The notes under the pieces are model-generated. The model was given only the letters and a program-made list of their open reading frames with translations. It searched no databases and had not been told where the DNA came from. Below, one piece after another: positions 18,218 through 26,942 of a stretch of DNA of 44,288 bases. The position numbers and the translations under genes are program-made. Origin of the DNA: Chromatiales bacterium (GTDB lineage Bacteria > Pseudomonadota > Gammaproteobacteria > UBA6429 > Thiohalophilaceae); assembly GCA_027032075.1 (NCBI GenBank), contig JALVOC010000039.1:1-44288 (forward strand), given 5' to 3'. The stretch's first letter is position 1. Every line of letters starts with the position of its first letter.

Positions 18218-18496
18218 TTATTTGTATTTTACCGTGCGATGCATCTCGTTGACACCGCCGGCTGCCGCGGCATCCCGGGTATCGTCGCCGTTCTGCAGAT
18301 GGACCGGGTTTCCGTCTGTTCCCTGCATGCCCTCATCCACCGTTTGTTCGACGATAACCCCTCGTTGCTGGGGTTTTGCCGCAGTTTTGCCGGTATTTGC
18401 GATCGGCGCGGTGGTACCCTCCTGTGCATTCACGCCAACAGCAAAGGCAGCCGAGAGCATCAACGCAGTTAATATTCTAAAAAAAGTTTTCATCAT
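18218..18496 (-). CDS. small exported protein, function unknown
   Basis: 92 residues from tandem ATGs at 18496/18493, preceded by the ribosome binding site AAGAGGAA. Residues 1-26 form a signal peptide (TALMLSAAFAVGVNA cut before QEG). The mature part, about 66 residues, is polar, without cysteine, rich in Gly, Ala, Thr and charged residues (QTVDEGMQGTDGNPVHLQNGDDTRDA). I do not recognise a family. The precise terminator after it and a hairpin before it support a real gene. Confidence 0.7.
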   Translation of the reverse strand: MMKTFFRILTALMLSAAFAVGVNAQEGTTAPIANTGKTAAKPQQRGVIVEQTVDEGMQGTDGNPVHLQNGDDTRDAAAAGGVNEMHRTVKYK

Positions 18497-18514
18497 TTTT
18501 TTCCTCTTGCTTTC

Positions 18515-18541
18515 GGCCACTTTCCCATACGGAAAGTGGCC
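18515..18541. repeat. perfect 11-bp hairpin between two exported-protein genes
   Basis: GGCCACTTTCC / GGAAAGTGGCC with loop of 5. On the minus strand it lies 27 bases beyond the lipoprotein stop and about 19 bases before the start of the small exported protein. No T run follows, so it may protect or partially terminate the upstream message rather than end it outright. Confidence 0.6.
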
Positions 18542-18567
18542 ACTATAACAGTTGATTCAGAACATCA

Positions 18568-19269
18568 CTATTGCAGTACAAACAAAGAGCAACTTGAAGT
18601 GATGTTGTAGTTCGTTGGGCCCCAGGTGTAATTCGGGCTTGTGGCTTTGAAAGTATGACTGCCCGTGGTGGTGGCAAAGGTGACCGTGGAACCCGTGATA
18701 GACGAGCCACAGGTCGGCGCACCGGAAACATAGTAGTTAGTCAAGGTGCCTTTCAGCGCCGTGTCCCAATAGATGTAGATGGTGCCGCCTGCATTACCGT
18801 TAGTGGTGTACAGCGTCACCTGCGGAGAACTGCCACCGGAACTGCTTGAGCTACTCGAACTGCTTGAGCTGCCACCACCGTCCACCAGCGACCAGTTCAG
18901 GGTCGAACCACAGGAAAGATAATAACTCAGCCGCTGCCAATAGTTGCCACTGTAGTCTTCCGCCCGCAGGTCGATATTCGTGTTACAGGACACCCCGGTC
19001 ACCCGCAGGCTGCCGCCGGGAGCAATTTTCACCCCGCTCCCGGTATTGGTCAGATCGGTACCCCAGGAAGAGCTGCCCGTTGTGCGAATATAGGCATAGC
19101 CGATATCCACCGAGGAGTTGTTCAGAAAAACCACGGTACCACTGGTGCTGCCGCCACTGCTGCTGCTTGAGCTGGAGGAAGAATCCCCGCCCCCTCCCCC
19201 GCCACAGGCGATCAGAAACAGGATGTATGACACACACAGCATTATTATTTTGAATTTTGAGAACTTCAT
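18568..19269 (-). CDS. two-domain lipoprotein with poly-serine linkers
   Basis: 233 residues. The signal peptide ends in a lipobox (LIAC, Cys22), followed by six glycines and a serine tract, a common tether after lipidation. Domain 1 (about 44-130) contains VVFLNNSSVDIGYAYIRTTGSSSWG and two further cysteines (VSCNTNIDL, YLSCGSTLNW); a second serine/glycine tract (about 132-149) separates domain 2 (about 150-233), also with a cysteine pair. Both halves look beta-sheet. No known family recognised. Ribosome binding site GAGGTG. Predicted outer- or inner-membrane anchored; Gly2 rather than Asp at +2 favours the outer membrane in Escherichia coli terms. Confidence 0.8.
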   Translation of the reverse strand: MKFSKFKIIMLCVSYILFLIACGGGGGGDSSSSSSSSSGGSTSGTVVFLNNSSVDIGYAYIRTTGSSSWGTDLTNTGSGVKIAPGGSLRVTGVSCNTNIDLRAEDYSGNYWQRLSYYLSCGSTLNWSLVDGGGSSSSSSSSSSSGGSSPQVTLYTTNGNAGGTIYIYWDTALKGTLTNYYVSGAPTCGSSITGSTVTFATTTGSHTFKATSPNYTWGPTNYNITSSCSLFVLQ

Positions 19270-19655
19270 TATTCACCTCATGGGCTATTTTGGATGTTGT
19301 GTAAAGACGTAAACACTCCGGGAAACACCGCTCCATCATGCTGACTATGTTATTGTTTTATAAGCATTATCAGGAGATATCGGTAACATCATGGTTGGGG
19401 GGAAAATACTGCACCATATCTCTATAACACTAAAGTGCTAGGGCAGTCTAAAGATTCAAGACGGAGTTTAAAATATGAAAATAGTCAGAATAGGGGTAGC
19501 GCGAAAGTATTAGTTCAAATTATGTGGTAATACCCCGGGTTGAGCTATGTTGTTGTTTTTGTTCCATATTATTTTTTCAATCCTCCTGGGAGGACTGACA
19601 GACACCAAGGTGTGTTCCCCTATTTTTTCGCCGGCAACCTGCAAACCCGCTCAAA
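19270..19655. other. AT-rich intergenic stretch
   Basis: About 385 bases upstream of the lipoprotein gene and downstream of the MBL gene. It is AT-rich and should hold the lipoprotein promoter. A small palindrome TCCTCC..GGAGGA lies near 19580, but without a T run on the MBL gene's strand. No gene or RNA recognised. Confidence 0.5.
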
Positions 19656-20603
19656 TCACTCAAATGAAGCCTGCTCCAACTCCAGTATGGCAAGCGAAAC
19701 ATGCTTGCCGACTTGCTCATCAAACCCGCTCCATTCCTTGAAGGCGGCGAGTTTCGGTAGGATAAGGGGCTTCATCTCGTAGTCGGACAATCCCTCTTCA
19801 TACAATCTGCCAACTTCCTTGTACAAGGTGTCCAGATAGGTGCAAAAAGGGTTGACGACACGCTTGTCCCCGCTTTTGCCGTGACCAGGCACATAGTGGC
19901 GGGCATTCACCGCCAGCGCCACCCTGCAGGCGTTCAGGTTCCCCCGGAATGTGGCATCGTCCATACGGCCGATACGACCGTTGAGCACGTTGTCCCCCAG
20001 AAAAAGCACTTTATCCTCCACCACTTCGATCATGATGTCGGTATTGCTGTGGGCTCGGGGAGGGGCATGAATGCGAAAATGCAGGCCACCTGCCTCGATT
20101 TGCTTTCCCTGACGGACCGCTGTGGACGGGACAACTGCGCGGGTCCCTGTCGTTGCCCCGCCGGTCATTTGTTCCATCAGGGCAATCCAGCGCGCCGCAC
20201 CACCGGCGCGGGCCTGCTGGATCATGTTGGGATGCGCCATGATAATGACATCGGGATTGGCCTCAGTGAAAGCCTGGTTGCCGAGCCAGTGATCGCCGTG
20301 AATGTGTGTATTCAGCACATGGGTCACGGGCTTGCCGGTTTTTGTCCTGATCTGCCGCAGTACCATACGGCCGGACTCCACGCTGGAACCGGGATCGATC
20401 ACCACCACGCCGCTTTGGGTGATGACAAAGCCGGGGTTGTTCATGAACCCCCGGTTGGCGTTCGACGGCAGGCCCAGGGGACCATGAATGACATAAGTGT
20501 GCCTAGCCAGTTTCTGCACCGGGAAATCTGCCACACGCTCTGCTGCCGGCAGCCCCAGGGGGTAAGCAATCAACAGCAAGACCAGCATCAAGAACCGTTT
20601 CAT
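19656..20603 (-). CDS. periplasmic MBL-fold metallohydrolase (SoxH-like)
   Basis: 315 residues with a signal peptide (about 1-21, ending PAAE). The metallo-beta-lactamase fold is shown by the HxHxDH motif HIHGDH (near residue 100), a later histidine in PPRAHSNTD, the bridging Asp in FLGDNV and the final histidine in YVPGHG, i.e. a complete two-metal site. Such exported MBL proteins include SoxH and the hydrolases found with quinoprotein or sulfur-oxidation systems; no sox gene is nearby and the substrate is unknown. Good ribosome binding site (AGGAGAAAGAGGG). Divergent from the PNPOx-family gene with 124 bases between. Confidence 0.88.
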   Translation of the reverse strand: MKRFLMLVLLLIAYPLGLPAAERVADFPVQKLARHTYVIHGPLGLPSNANRGFMNNPGFVITQSGVVVIDPGSSVESGRMVLRQIRTKTGKPVTHVLNTHIHGDHWLGNQAFTEANPDVIIMAHPNMIQQARAGGAARWIALMEQMTGGATTGTRAVVPSTAVRQGKQIEAGGLHFRIHAPPRAHSNTDIMIEVVEDKVLFLGDNVLNGRIGRMDDATFRGNLNACRVALAVNARHYVPGHGKSGDKRVVNPFCTYLDTLYKEVGRLYEEGLSDYEMKPLILPKLAAFKEWSGFDEQVGKHVSLAILELEQASFE

Positions 20604-20727
20604 CCCTCTTTCTCCTGGAGCCGGAACAGTCGGCTCTGTTACGCTAACACTACGTACAGCAACTTTGTTTGATATACATTAGGATAGCTGCCGTACACGC
20701 TATACAACAGACGAAACAGGAACCCGC

Positions 20728-21270
20728 ATGAAAGTCTACCCAGAAATCACCCCTGAACTTGCCGAATGGATCACCGCCCAGCCGCTATTTTTCAATGCCA
20801 CCGCCCCCCTCAGCAAGGAAGGCCACATCAATCTCTCGCCGCGCGGCCTGGACTCCCTGCGCGTCATCGGCCCCAACGAGGTGGTGATACTCGATCTTAC
20901 CGGCAGCGGGAACGAAACCGCCGCCCAGATGACAGAAAACGGGCGCATCACTATCATGTTTTGTTCTTTCGCTGGCCCGCCACGCATCCTGCGCCTGTTC
21001 GGCAGCGGGGAAGTGATCCTGCCGAAAAATGAAAAATGGCAAACCCTGCGCGCTCACTTTCCTGCTGACGTCCCGGGCGTCCGGCAGTTGTTCCACGTGC
21101 AGGTGTCACGCGTGCAGACCTCCTGTGGTTATGGCGTACCGCTGATGAATTTTGTCGCCCAACGCGATGATTTGCTCAACTGGGCAACGAAAAAAGGGGA
21201 AGAGGGCATTCTCGAATATCAGGAAAAAAACAACACCATCAGTATCGACGGCCTGCCCGCTCCACGCTAG
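20728..21270 (+). CDS. pyridoxamine 5'-phosphate oxidase family protein
   Basis: 180 residues, split-barrel FMN-binding fold. Visible are the opening FFNATAPLSKEGHINLSPRGLDSLRVIG (strand and FMN phosphate region), the ILDLTGSGNETAAQM loop and ITIMFCSFAGPPRILRLFGSGEV. The family includes PNP oxidases and many flavin- or heme-binding oxidoreductases; this branch is not PdxH and its substrate is unknown. Ribosome binding site AGGAA. No partner gene in the same direction; the DnaA-box-bearing gap and priA follow. Confidence 0.88.
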   Translation: MKVYPEITPELAEWITAQPLFFNATAPLSKEGHINLSPRGLDSLRVIGPNEVVILDLTGSGNETAAQMTENGRITIMFCSFAGPPRILRLFGSGEVILPKNEKWQTLRAHFPADVPGVRQLFHVQVSRVQTSCGYGVPLMNFVAQRDDLLNWATKKGEEGILEYQEKNNTISIDGLPAPR

Positions 21271-21360
21271 GCATTCGCGTGTTTGCGGGCGCGGCTGAAG
21301 ACAGCACGGGCTACCAAATAATCGCGGGATTGGCAAGCCATTACGCTGAAATCGGGCAGG

Positions 21361-21571
21361 TTATACACAGGCCCAGCAATAACAATATCTTACGTCACGA
21401 AAATGACACATAATTTGAATGACGCTATAAAAATAGCGTAAGCTATTGATTATACAGTTATTTTATTCGCGTTTAAAAATTGACCAATTTAACAGAAATG
21501 TAATAATCATGCGGCGTAATCGCGCTTTACCCCAAAACATCCACAGAGTTATCCACAGGTTTTGTGGATAA
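21361..21571. other. DnaA-box cluster in AT-rich gap before priA
   Basis: Three matches to the DnaA-box consensus TTATNCACA: TTATACACA at 21361-21369 (plus), TTATCCACA at 21549-21557 (plus) and its inverse TGTGGATAA at 21563-21571. The last two form a palindrome with 5 bases between. A weaker ATCCACA lies just before at 21539-21545. The space between is clearly more AT-rich than the genes around it. This could be a replication origin part, a DnaA-titrating site or DnaA control of priA. Confidence 0.55.
21480..21509 (+). promoter_or_regulatory. candidate priA promoter
   Basis: TTGACC at 21480-21485 and TAATAATCA from 21501 give a sigma-70-like pair: spacing 15 to TAATAA or 18 to TAATCA. It points towards priA, whose start is 160 bases further. 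The DnaA palindrome lies between it and the gene. Confidence 0.45.
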
Positions 21572-21668
21572 AATCTATTTTCAAACGGCAACAAAGACTT
21601 AGTCTACTCGACCTCGAAATGCTTTTAACTTTCACTTCTAAGTTGCTCTACCAAAGGCCTCTCCGGGT

Positions 21669-23885
21669 ATGACACATTCCCGTAAACCCGGCTTCCTGCG
21701 CATCGCAATTCCGACCCCTTTACGACGCACTTTCGATTACCTGCCGCCCGCCGGGATCGATCCTGAACAACTCCAGGCGGGGATCCGGATCCGGGTTCCG
21801 TTCGGCCGCAGTGAGGTGATCGGGGTATTACTGGAGGTCACCCATCAGGCCGCGGTGGAAAAACGGCGCATGAAACGGGCACGGGACATCCTGGATCACA
21901 AGCCGGTCCTCCCGGAGGAATTGATGCGCCTGCTGATTTGGGCCAGCCGTTATTACCAGCATCCAATAGGTGAGGTCGTACAGCAGGCTCTGCCGGGTTT
22001 GTTACGCAAGGGTAAGAAAGCGCTCAGCCGGGGGATCCCGCACTGGCAACTGACCAATACCGGGCGCCAATGTAACCCCTCCACCCTCAGGCGTGCACCC
22101 CGCCAGGCGCAACTGCTCAGGCTGCTGCAACAGCACCCCGAGGGGCTGAATGCCGGCCAAATCGATGCGCATGAGAAGCAGTGGCGTCCCGTCATGTCAA
22201 AACTGGTGGAGCGCGGACTGGTTGAAATCAAGCTGACATCCTGCCTTGCGCCTCCCCTGCACGAAACAGCCGGCGGTCTGACCCTGAACACCGCCCAACA
22301 AGAGGCGGTCGCCCGGGTGGAGTCCCGCCTTGCCGAATTTCATCCTTTTCTCCTCGATGGCGTCACCGGCAGCGGCAAAACCGAAGTCTATCTCCACCTC
22401 ATCGAGCGGGTTCTGGCCAACGGTCAGCAGGCGCTGATCCTGGTGCCGGAGATCGGTCTGACGCCACAACTGCTCTCCCGTTTTCGCCAGCGCCTGCCGG
22501 TACGGATTGCGCTTCTGCATTCCGCGCTCAACGAACAGGAACGGCTCTGCGCCTGGCTGGCCGCGGCCAGCGGCGAGGCCGGTGTGGTGCTCGGGACCCG
22601 CTCTGCCCTGTTCACCCCGCTGGCCCGCCCGGGACTGTTCATTGTGGATGAGGAGCACGACATCTCCCTGAAACAGCAGGAGGGCTTTCGCTATTCCGCC
22701 CGGGATCTGCTGGTGCTGCGGGCACGCCAGCTGAACATCCCGATCATCCTCGGATCCGCCACCCCCTCACTGGAAAGCCTGCACAACTGCCAGGCGCATC
22801 GCTTTGAACACCTGCATCTGCCTGAACGGGCGGGCCAGGCCCAACCGCCTCGGTTCCGCCTGGTGGATGTCCGCGGCCAGAAGCTGGAGCATGGCCTCTC
22901 GGCCCAATTGCTGACGGCCACGCAGACCCACCTGAACGATGGCGGCCAGGTCCTGCTGTTCATCAACCGACGGGGGTTTGCGCCGGTACTGATGTGCCAT
23001 ATGTGCGGATGGCATCACCGCTGTGAGCGCTGCGATGCCCACATGACCATGCACCAGCAAAGCCGGCGGCAACGCTGCCACCATTGCGGGAGTGAGCGCC
23101 CACTGCCCCAGATTTGCCCCGAATGTGGCAGCAGTGAACTGATCCCGGTCGGCTATGGCACCGAACGGGTGGAAGAGGCGCTGGGCAGCCATTTTCCGGA
23201 TGTGCCGGTTCTACGCATCGACCGCGACACCACCCGGCGCAAGGGGGCGATGCAACAGATGCTGGAGCAGATCGGGGAGGGCACACCCCGGATCCTGGTG
23301 GGAACCCAGATGCTCGCCAAGGGGCACCACTTTCCCAATCTGACCCTGGTGGGCCTGCTCGATGCGGATTACGGCCTGTTCAGCGCCGATTTCCGTGCGG
23401 CCGAACGGCTTGGGCAACTGGTACTCCAGGTGGCTGGCCGCGCCGGTCGGGCGGAGCGGCCGGGGGAAGTCCTGATCCAGACCCACCACCCCGACTCCCC
23501 CCTGCTGCAAATCCTGCTGACACACGACTATGGCCGTTTTGCCCAAAGCCTGCTGAAGGAACGCAAGGCGGCGCGCCTGCCTCCCTTCAGCCACCTCGTC
23601 CTGCTGCGCGCCGAAGCGACCGATGAGCGCCTGCCAGGGCAATTTCTGGCAGAGGCCAGAGCAGAGGCGGAAGCACTGCAAACGGCAGGCATTGAACTGT
23701 TTGGCCCCCTGCCTGCACCGATGGCGCGCCGGGCCGGGCGCAGCCGTGCCCAGTTACTGCTCCAGGCGGAGGAGCGAAACACCCTGCAGCAACTGCTCAA
23801 TCAGTGGCTTCCCCGCCTGGAAAACCTGAAAAGCGGGCGCAAGGTAAGGTGGTCCATTGACGTGGATCCGCTGGAGATGTTCTGA
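21669..23885 (+). CDS. priA: primosomal protein N' (replication restart helicase)
   Basis: 738 residues, full length. PriA recognises abandoned forks and D-loops and loads the replicative helicase. The N-terminal DNA 3'-end-binding domain covers about 1-110; the helicase core has Walker A GVTGSGKTEVY (GSGKT at 234-238), Walker B VDEEH (327-330) and the later motifs GSATPSLES and VAGRAGRAERPG. Two zinc sites are formed by eight cysteines in CHMCG, CERC, CHHCG and CPEC (about 440-495). The start ATG has no strong ribosome binding site. The upstream gap carries DnaA-like boxes. Its stop is followed by a 200-base gap with a repeat. Confidence 0.97.
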   Translation: MTHSRKPGFLRIAIPTPLRRTFDYLPPAGIDPEQLQAGIRIRVPFGRSEVIGVLLEVTHQAAVEKRRMKRARDILDHKPVLPEELMRLLIWASRYYQHPIGEVVQQALPGLLRKGKKALSRGIPHWQLTNTGRQCNPSTLRRAPRQAQLLRLLQQHPEGLNAGQIDAHEKQWRPVMSKLVERGLVEIKLTSCLAPPLHETAGGLTLNTAQQEAVARVESRLAEFHPFLLDGVTGSGKTEVYLHLIERVLANGQQALILVPEIGLTPQLLSRFRQRLPVRIALLHSALNEQERLCAWLAAASGEAGVVLGTRSALFTPLARPGLFIVDEEHDISLKQQEGFRYSARDLLVLRARQLNIPIILGSATPSLESLHNCQAHRFEHLHLPERAGQAQPPRFRLVDVRGQKLEHGLSAQLLTATQTHLNDGGQVLLFINRRGFAPVLMCHMCGWHHRCERCDAHMTMHQQSRRQRCHHCGSERPLPQICPECGSSELIPVGYGTERVEEALGSHFPDVPVLRIDRDTTRRKGAMQQMLEQIGEGTPRILVGTQMLAKGHHFPNLTLVGLLDADYGLFSADFRAAERLGQLVLQVAGRAGRAERPGEVLIQTHHPDSPLLQILLTHDYGRFAQSLLKERKAARLPPFSHLVLLRAEATDERLPGQFLAEARAEAEALQTAGIELFGPLPAPMARRAGRSRAQLLLQAEERNTLQQLLNQWLPRLENLKSGRKVRWSIDVDPLEMF

Positions 23886-23977
23886 CAGAGCATGCCTCTC
23901 TGCTAAAAAACACTTACAGGGGCTTGATAACCGGGCGGAACAAAGCCGAGAGGGCCATTCTCATAAACCCCACACAA

Positions 23978-24010
23978 CCACTGGCTTGTCATTTGTGTGA
24001 ACAGGCCCTA
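23978..24010. repeat. dispersed palindromic repeat, half copy
   Basis: CACTGGCTTGTCATTTGTGT followed by GAACAGGCCCTAG matches the right half of the repeat at 13728-13760 with a few changes. The left arm is missing or much altered. Located between priA and the following small open frame. Confidence 0.65.
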
Positions 24011-24084
24011 GTCTGTATCAATAAAACTCATCAGCGAGGCAGGAGCGCCACGTTGCAACAAAAAGAGAACAAAAGGAGAGCCGC

Positions 24085-24300
24085 ATGCTGCCTGGCATCA
24101 TCTCAATCGTTTTGATCGTTGTTGCACATGTCATCTCTAAAAACCCGGCGGGCCTGGCGAATGGCATACCCGGCGGGCCGGAAGGTGCGGCCGCCATACC
24201 CTGGCCCTCCCGCTTCCACCGCACGATGCAGAATTTGCGCCCCCGGACACAAGGCTGTGAATCACCGCGTGGTAAAAAACAGGCCAGGAGGAACCGCTGA
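24085..24300 (+). CDS. possible small membrane peptide
   Basis: 71 residues. Kept because the ATG has a strong ribosome binding site (AAAGGAGA, 5 bases before), the first 20 residues are hydrophobic (LPGIISIVLIVVAHVIS) and the stop comes two bases before the GTG start of the next gene. Against it: the rest is basic and low-complexity without recognisable family. It could be a leader that couples translation of the following gene. Confidence 0.35.
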   Translation: MLPGIISIVLIVVAHVISKNPAGLANGIPGGPEGAAAIPWPSRFHRTMQNLRPRTQGCESPRGKKQARRNR

Positions 24301-24302
24301 AG

Positions 24303-25628
24303 GTGAAATCACTCAAACAAATCCTTATCGCCATCATTCTGATCCCGCTGCTGATCATCGGCGGCATCAAAGGCTATATGCACTATCAGCTGAAAAGCAA
24401 TCTGGAACAGCTGGCCCGTCAGTTCAGCGTGTTTGGCACATTTGAATATGGTGATATCTCAACCTCCCTGAGTGGCCGCTTGAGTGTGGAAAATATCCGC
24501 CTGCGGTTTCATGATCTGAATGATGTGATACGCATCAAGGCCGTCCACTATTCGCCGGACAGCCTGTGGTTCCTGTTAACCAAGGGCGACAAACTCAAAC
24601 AGGGCTATCTGCCGGAAAGCATGCAGCTGGCAGTGGAGGGGCTGAACATGGATCTTTTCGGTGATATCACCGAAAAGGTTGAAGACGTCATCAACGAACT
24701 CAATTTCCAGATGAAAGGTGTCAACCCTCTGTGTGGCGGACGCCTCTTCATCGGCCCGCGGGAATACCGTGAGATGGGTTACGAAGAGCTGACCACCGAC
24801 TTCAGCATCGGTTACCTGCTTGATATGCAAAACCAGCAGTTGTTGATCGACATAAAATCAAATGTAAAGGACATGGTTGCCGCCCACATACGCGCCACCG
24901 TCAGCGGCATCAGCGATACCCGGCTTTCCCGCCTCTATGCCAACCCGAATCCGCCGCGCCTGAAACAAATCTCGATGCAGTATATCGACAAATCCTATAC
25001 CAGGCGATTTGTAAAGATGTGCGCTGAACTGAGCAATCTCTCGAAACAGGAATTTATCGAAGCCGAAGCCAATCAAAAACCGATCTATTTTGCCAGCACC
25101 TGGGGGATTATCCCCGGTGCGGGACTACGCCAGGCCTACAAAAGATTCCTCAGCAATCCCGGCAAGGTTGAATTCAGCATGGAACTGCCGGAATCGGTGG
25201 AGCTGAAAAACATCGATCTGTTCAAGGCCGAGGACATCCCGCAGCTGTTGAAGCTGAAGCTGGTGGTAAACGGCGAAAACATCAACGATCTGTCATTTAA
25301 ATTCTATTCCGGCAAACGACCACAGCTCGGCAAGGATATCAAACACCTTTTCGGCAAAGAGGAAAAGACGAGCGAGGCACCCGCGAAAGCAACAAAGAAA
25401 AAGAAACCGCAGAAACGCTACCGCGAGGTATCTGCCAGACGATTACCGAAATATATCGGCAGACAAATCCGCCTCGTCACCGATAACGGTAAACACCGCG
25501 AGGGGACATTGACCAGCATCACGGACAACACCCTGCACATAAGACAAAATGTGTATAAAGGGACATTTGAAATGACTGTCCCGTTGAGCCGGGTGAAAAA
25601 AGCCGAAGTCCTGCTGGAACAACGTTGA
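24303..25628 (+). CDS. membrane-anchored protein with Sm-like C-terminal domain
   Basis: 441 residues, GTG start with AGGAGG ribosome binding site 10 bases before. Residues 7-24 are one hydrophobic helix, so the bulk is probably periplasmic. The middle (about 40-350) alternates beta strands and helices (YGDISTSLSGRLSVENIRLRF is a repeating-strand opening like AsmA/DUF945-type proteins). A lysine-rich linker (about 367-385) leads to residues 392-441: YIGRQIRLVTDNGKHREGTL...TVPLSRVKKAEVLL, which has the strand pattern and the G-x-L turn of an Sm/LSm-type small barrel. I know of no named family with this arrangement. Monocistronic or coupled to the small open frame before it. Confidence 0.7.
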   Translation: MKSLKQILIAIILIPLLIIGGIKGYMHYQLKSNLEQLARQFSVFGTFEYGDISTSLSGRLSVENIRLRFHDLNDVIRIKAVHYSPDSLWFLLTKGDKLKQGYLPESMQLAVEGLNMDLFGDITEKVEDVINELNFQMKGVNPLCGGRLFIGPREYREMGYEELTTDFSIGYLLDMQNQQLLIDIKSNVKDMVAAHIRATVSGISDTRLSRLYANPNPPRLKQISMQYIDKSYTRRFVKMCAELSNLSKQEFIEAEANQKPIYFASTWGIIPGAGLRQAYKRFLSNPGKVEFSMELPESVELKNIDLFKAEDIPQLLKLKLVVNGENINDLSFKFYSGKRPQLGKDIKHLFGKEEKTSEAPAKATKKKKPQKRYREVSARRLPKYIGRQIRLVTDNGKHREGTLTSITDNTLHIRQNVYKGTFEMTVPLSRVKKAEVLLEQR

Positions 25629-25715
25629 AACCGCGGCTATCGGTAAAAACCCAATCGAATCGGACAGAGGCGCCAACCTGCAAAACGGGAGTTGCACTTT
25701 TGCACAAATTACCTC

Positions 25716-26144
25716 TTATTTCAGCCCGCCCCGTTTGACCCATGCGTCATAAATTTCTTTGCTCCAGAAACTTTGAAAGAAAGCAATTACCGCTTCTTTT
25801 TCACTTTCGCTAAGCTTGCCTTTAAAGGCAGGCATTTTGCCTCCCAGCGGAATACCACCATAGTCTATGGTTCTTTTCAACATTTTCAAGGAATGATGCC
25901 AGGTATGCGCCGTTCCATTCAATGGCGGGGGCGGGTAGGAACCATCTGCCAAAGGTTGACGCCATTTAAAGGTTCCCTGTGCATTTTTACCGTGGCATGC
26001 CGCACAATTTTTCTCAAACAACACCCGCCCGCTGTCAACCTGTGATTGTGTATACCATCTTGCGACAATCTTGCTTTGATTGTTGTCTTCACCACAAGCC
26101 GTGGCCAGAAGCGGTAAAGCAAAAACCATTAATTTCTTCATCAT
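25716..26144 (-). CDS. monoheme cytochrome c lipoprotein
   Basis: 142 residues from the ATG at 26144, which has GGAG 7 bases before; a GTG at 26153 is the alternative. The signal sequence ends in a lipobox (LATAC, Cys17). The heme site is Cys47-x2-Cys50-His51 (CAACH), and the axial methionine is likely in GGKMPAFKGKL. These are the marks of a class I cytochrome c held at a membrane on the periplasmic side. Residues 62-85 (QPLADGSYPPPPLNGTAHTWHH) match the c-type cytochromes found in many sulfur- and metal-oxidising proteobacteria. No oxidase or reductase gene is adjacent, so its redox partner is unknown. Confidence 0.88.
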   Translation of the reverse strand: MMKKLMVFALPLLATACGEDNNQSKIVARWYTQSQVDSGRVLFEKNCAACHGKNAQGTFKWRQPLADGSYPPPPLNGTAHTWHHSLKMLKRTIDYGGIPLGGKMPAFKGKLSESEKEAVIAFFQSFWSKEIYDAWVKRGGLK

Positions 26145-26318
26145 TTGCTGCACTCCGATTTTTTACGTTTGCCTGATGTTGCATAGCGGTTTTGTACGGC
26201 ATCGAACAAGACAGGCATGGCTACAATTACCGTTACCGGTTAATTTGGCGACAGAATATCTGTATCAAAACACAAACCCCGGCCGGCAATTTCACTGATC
26301 AATGTACCATGGAAAATG

Positions 26319-26798
26319 TCATTGTGGAGGTGGCCGGGAAAGACGATCATCGCGTTCCCGCAACAACCAGTAGGTAACTCCGAGAGCCAGAGTGACCGCG
26401 GCCAGCCCCAGCAATTGAGCCGCGGTGGTGGAACTGAGATCGAAGATAATAAACTTACGGGCCAGTGCAAGCAAAGCGATAAGCAGAACGACCTTTGTCT
26501 GAATAATACTCTGTTCACGGGTAACCACGTATTGGAGCGTGTGGTTGAACTCCATTGCGATCAGCAGCGTCATGATTTCGCCGAACACCTTTTGGAAAAC
26601 CTGATGTTCAAGCGGGTTCAGCGCACCGACGACAAGCCCGCCAATCACTCCGACAAACAGGCGGAAAAGGGCCACAAGCACAACAAAGGTAATCAGCAAA
26701 GTAAGCGCAAAGGCGACAGCACTTTCGAAACGCTGATAGAACGTCATTGCCGACCACTCCCTGGTAAGGGTACGCCACCTTGAAATCACCTGTTTCAT
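26319..26798 (-). CDS. PsiE-family (phosphate-starvation-inducible) membrane protein
   Basis: 159 residues from the ATG at 26798; the frame extends to a TTG at 26843. Four hydrophobic helices are visible (about residues 28-52, 60-75, 100-120 and 125-145), with the family motif LLIAMEFNHTLQYVV between the second and third and QTKVVLLIALLALARKFIIFD after it. PsiE is named for induction by phosphate starvation in Escherichia coli; its biochemical role is not known. No Pho box could be recognised upstream here. Its neighbours are the cytochrome c and a decayed gene. Confidence 0.8.
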   Translation of the reverse strand: MKQVISRWRTLTREWSAMTFYQRFESAVAFALTLLITFVVLVALFRLFVGVIGGLVVGALNPLEHQVFQKVFGEIMTLLIAMEFNHTLQYVVTREQSIIQTKVVLLIALLALARKFIIFDLSSTTAAQLLGLAAVTLALGVTYWLLRERDDRLSRPPPQ

Positions 26799-26942
26799 TC
26801 TTTCACACCTGTCCTTTTTCGGTCTGATCCATGAAAATATCAATAGCAGGCCAAGCTATGCAGCGCCCTGGCGGCTTTATTTTGCGGTTACGCATATCCT
26901 GGATGCCGCCTTGCCTGTATCTCCTCTTAATCTTAACAGCCA

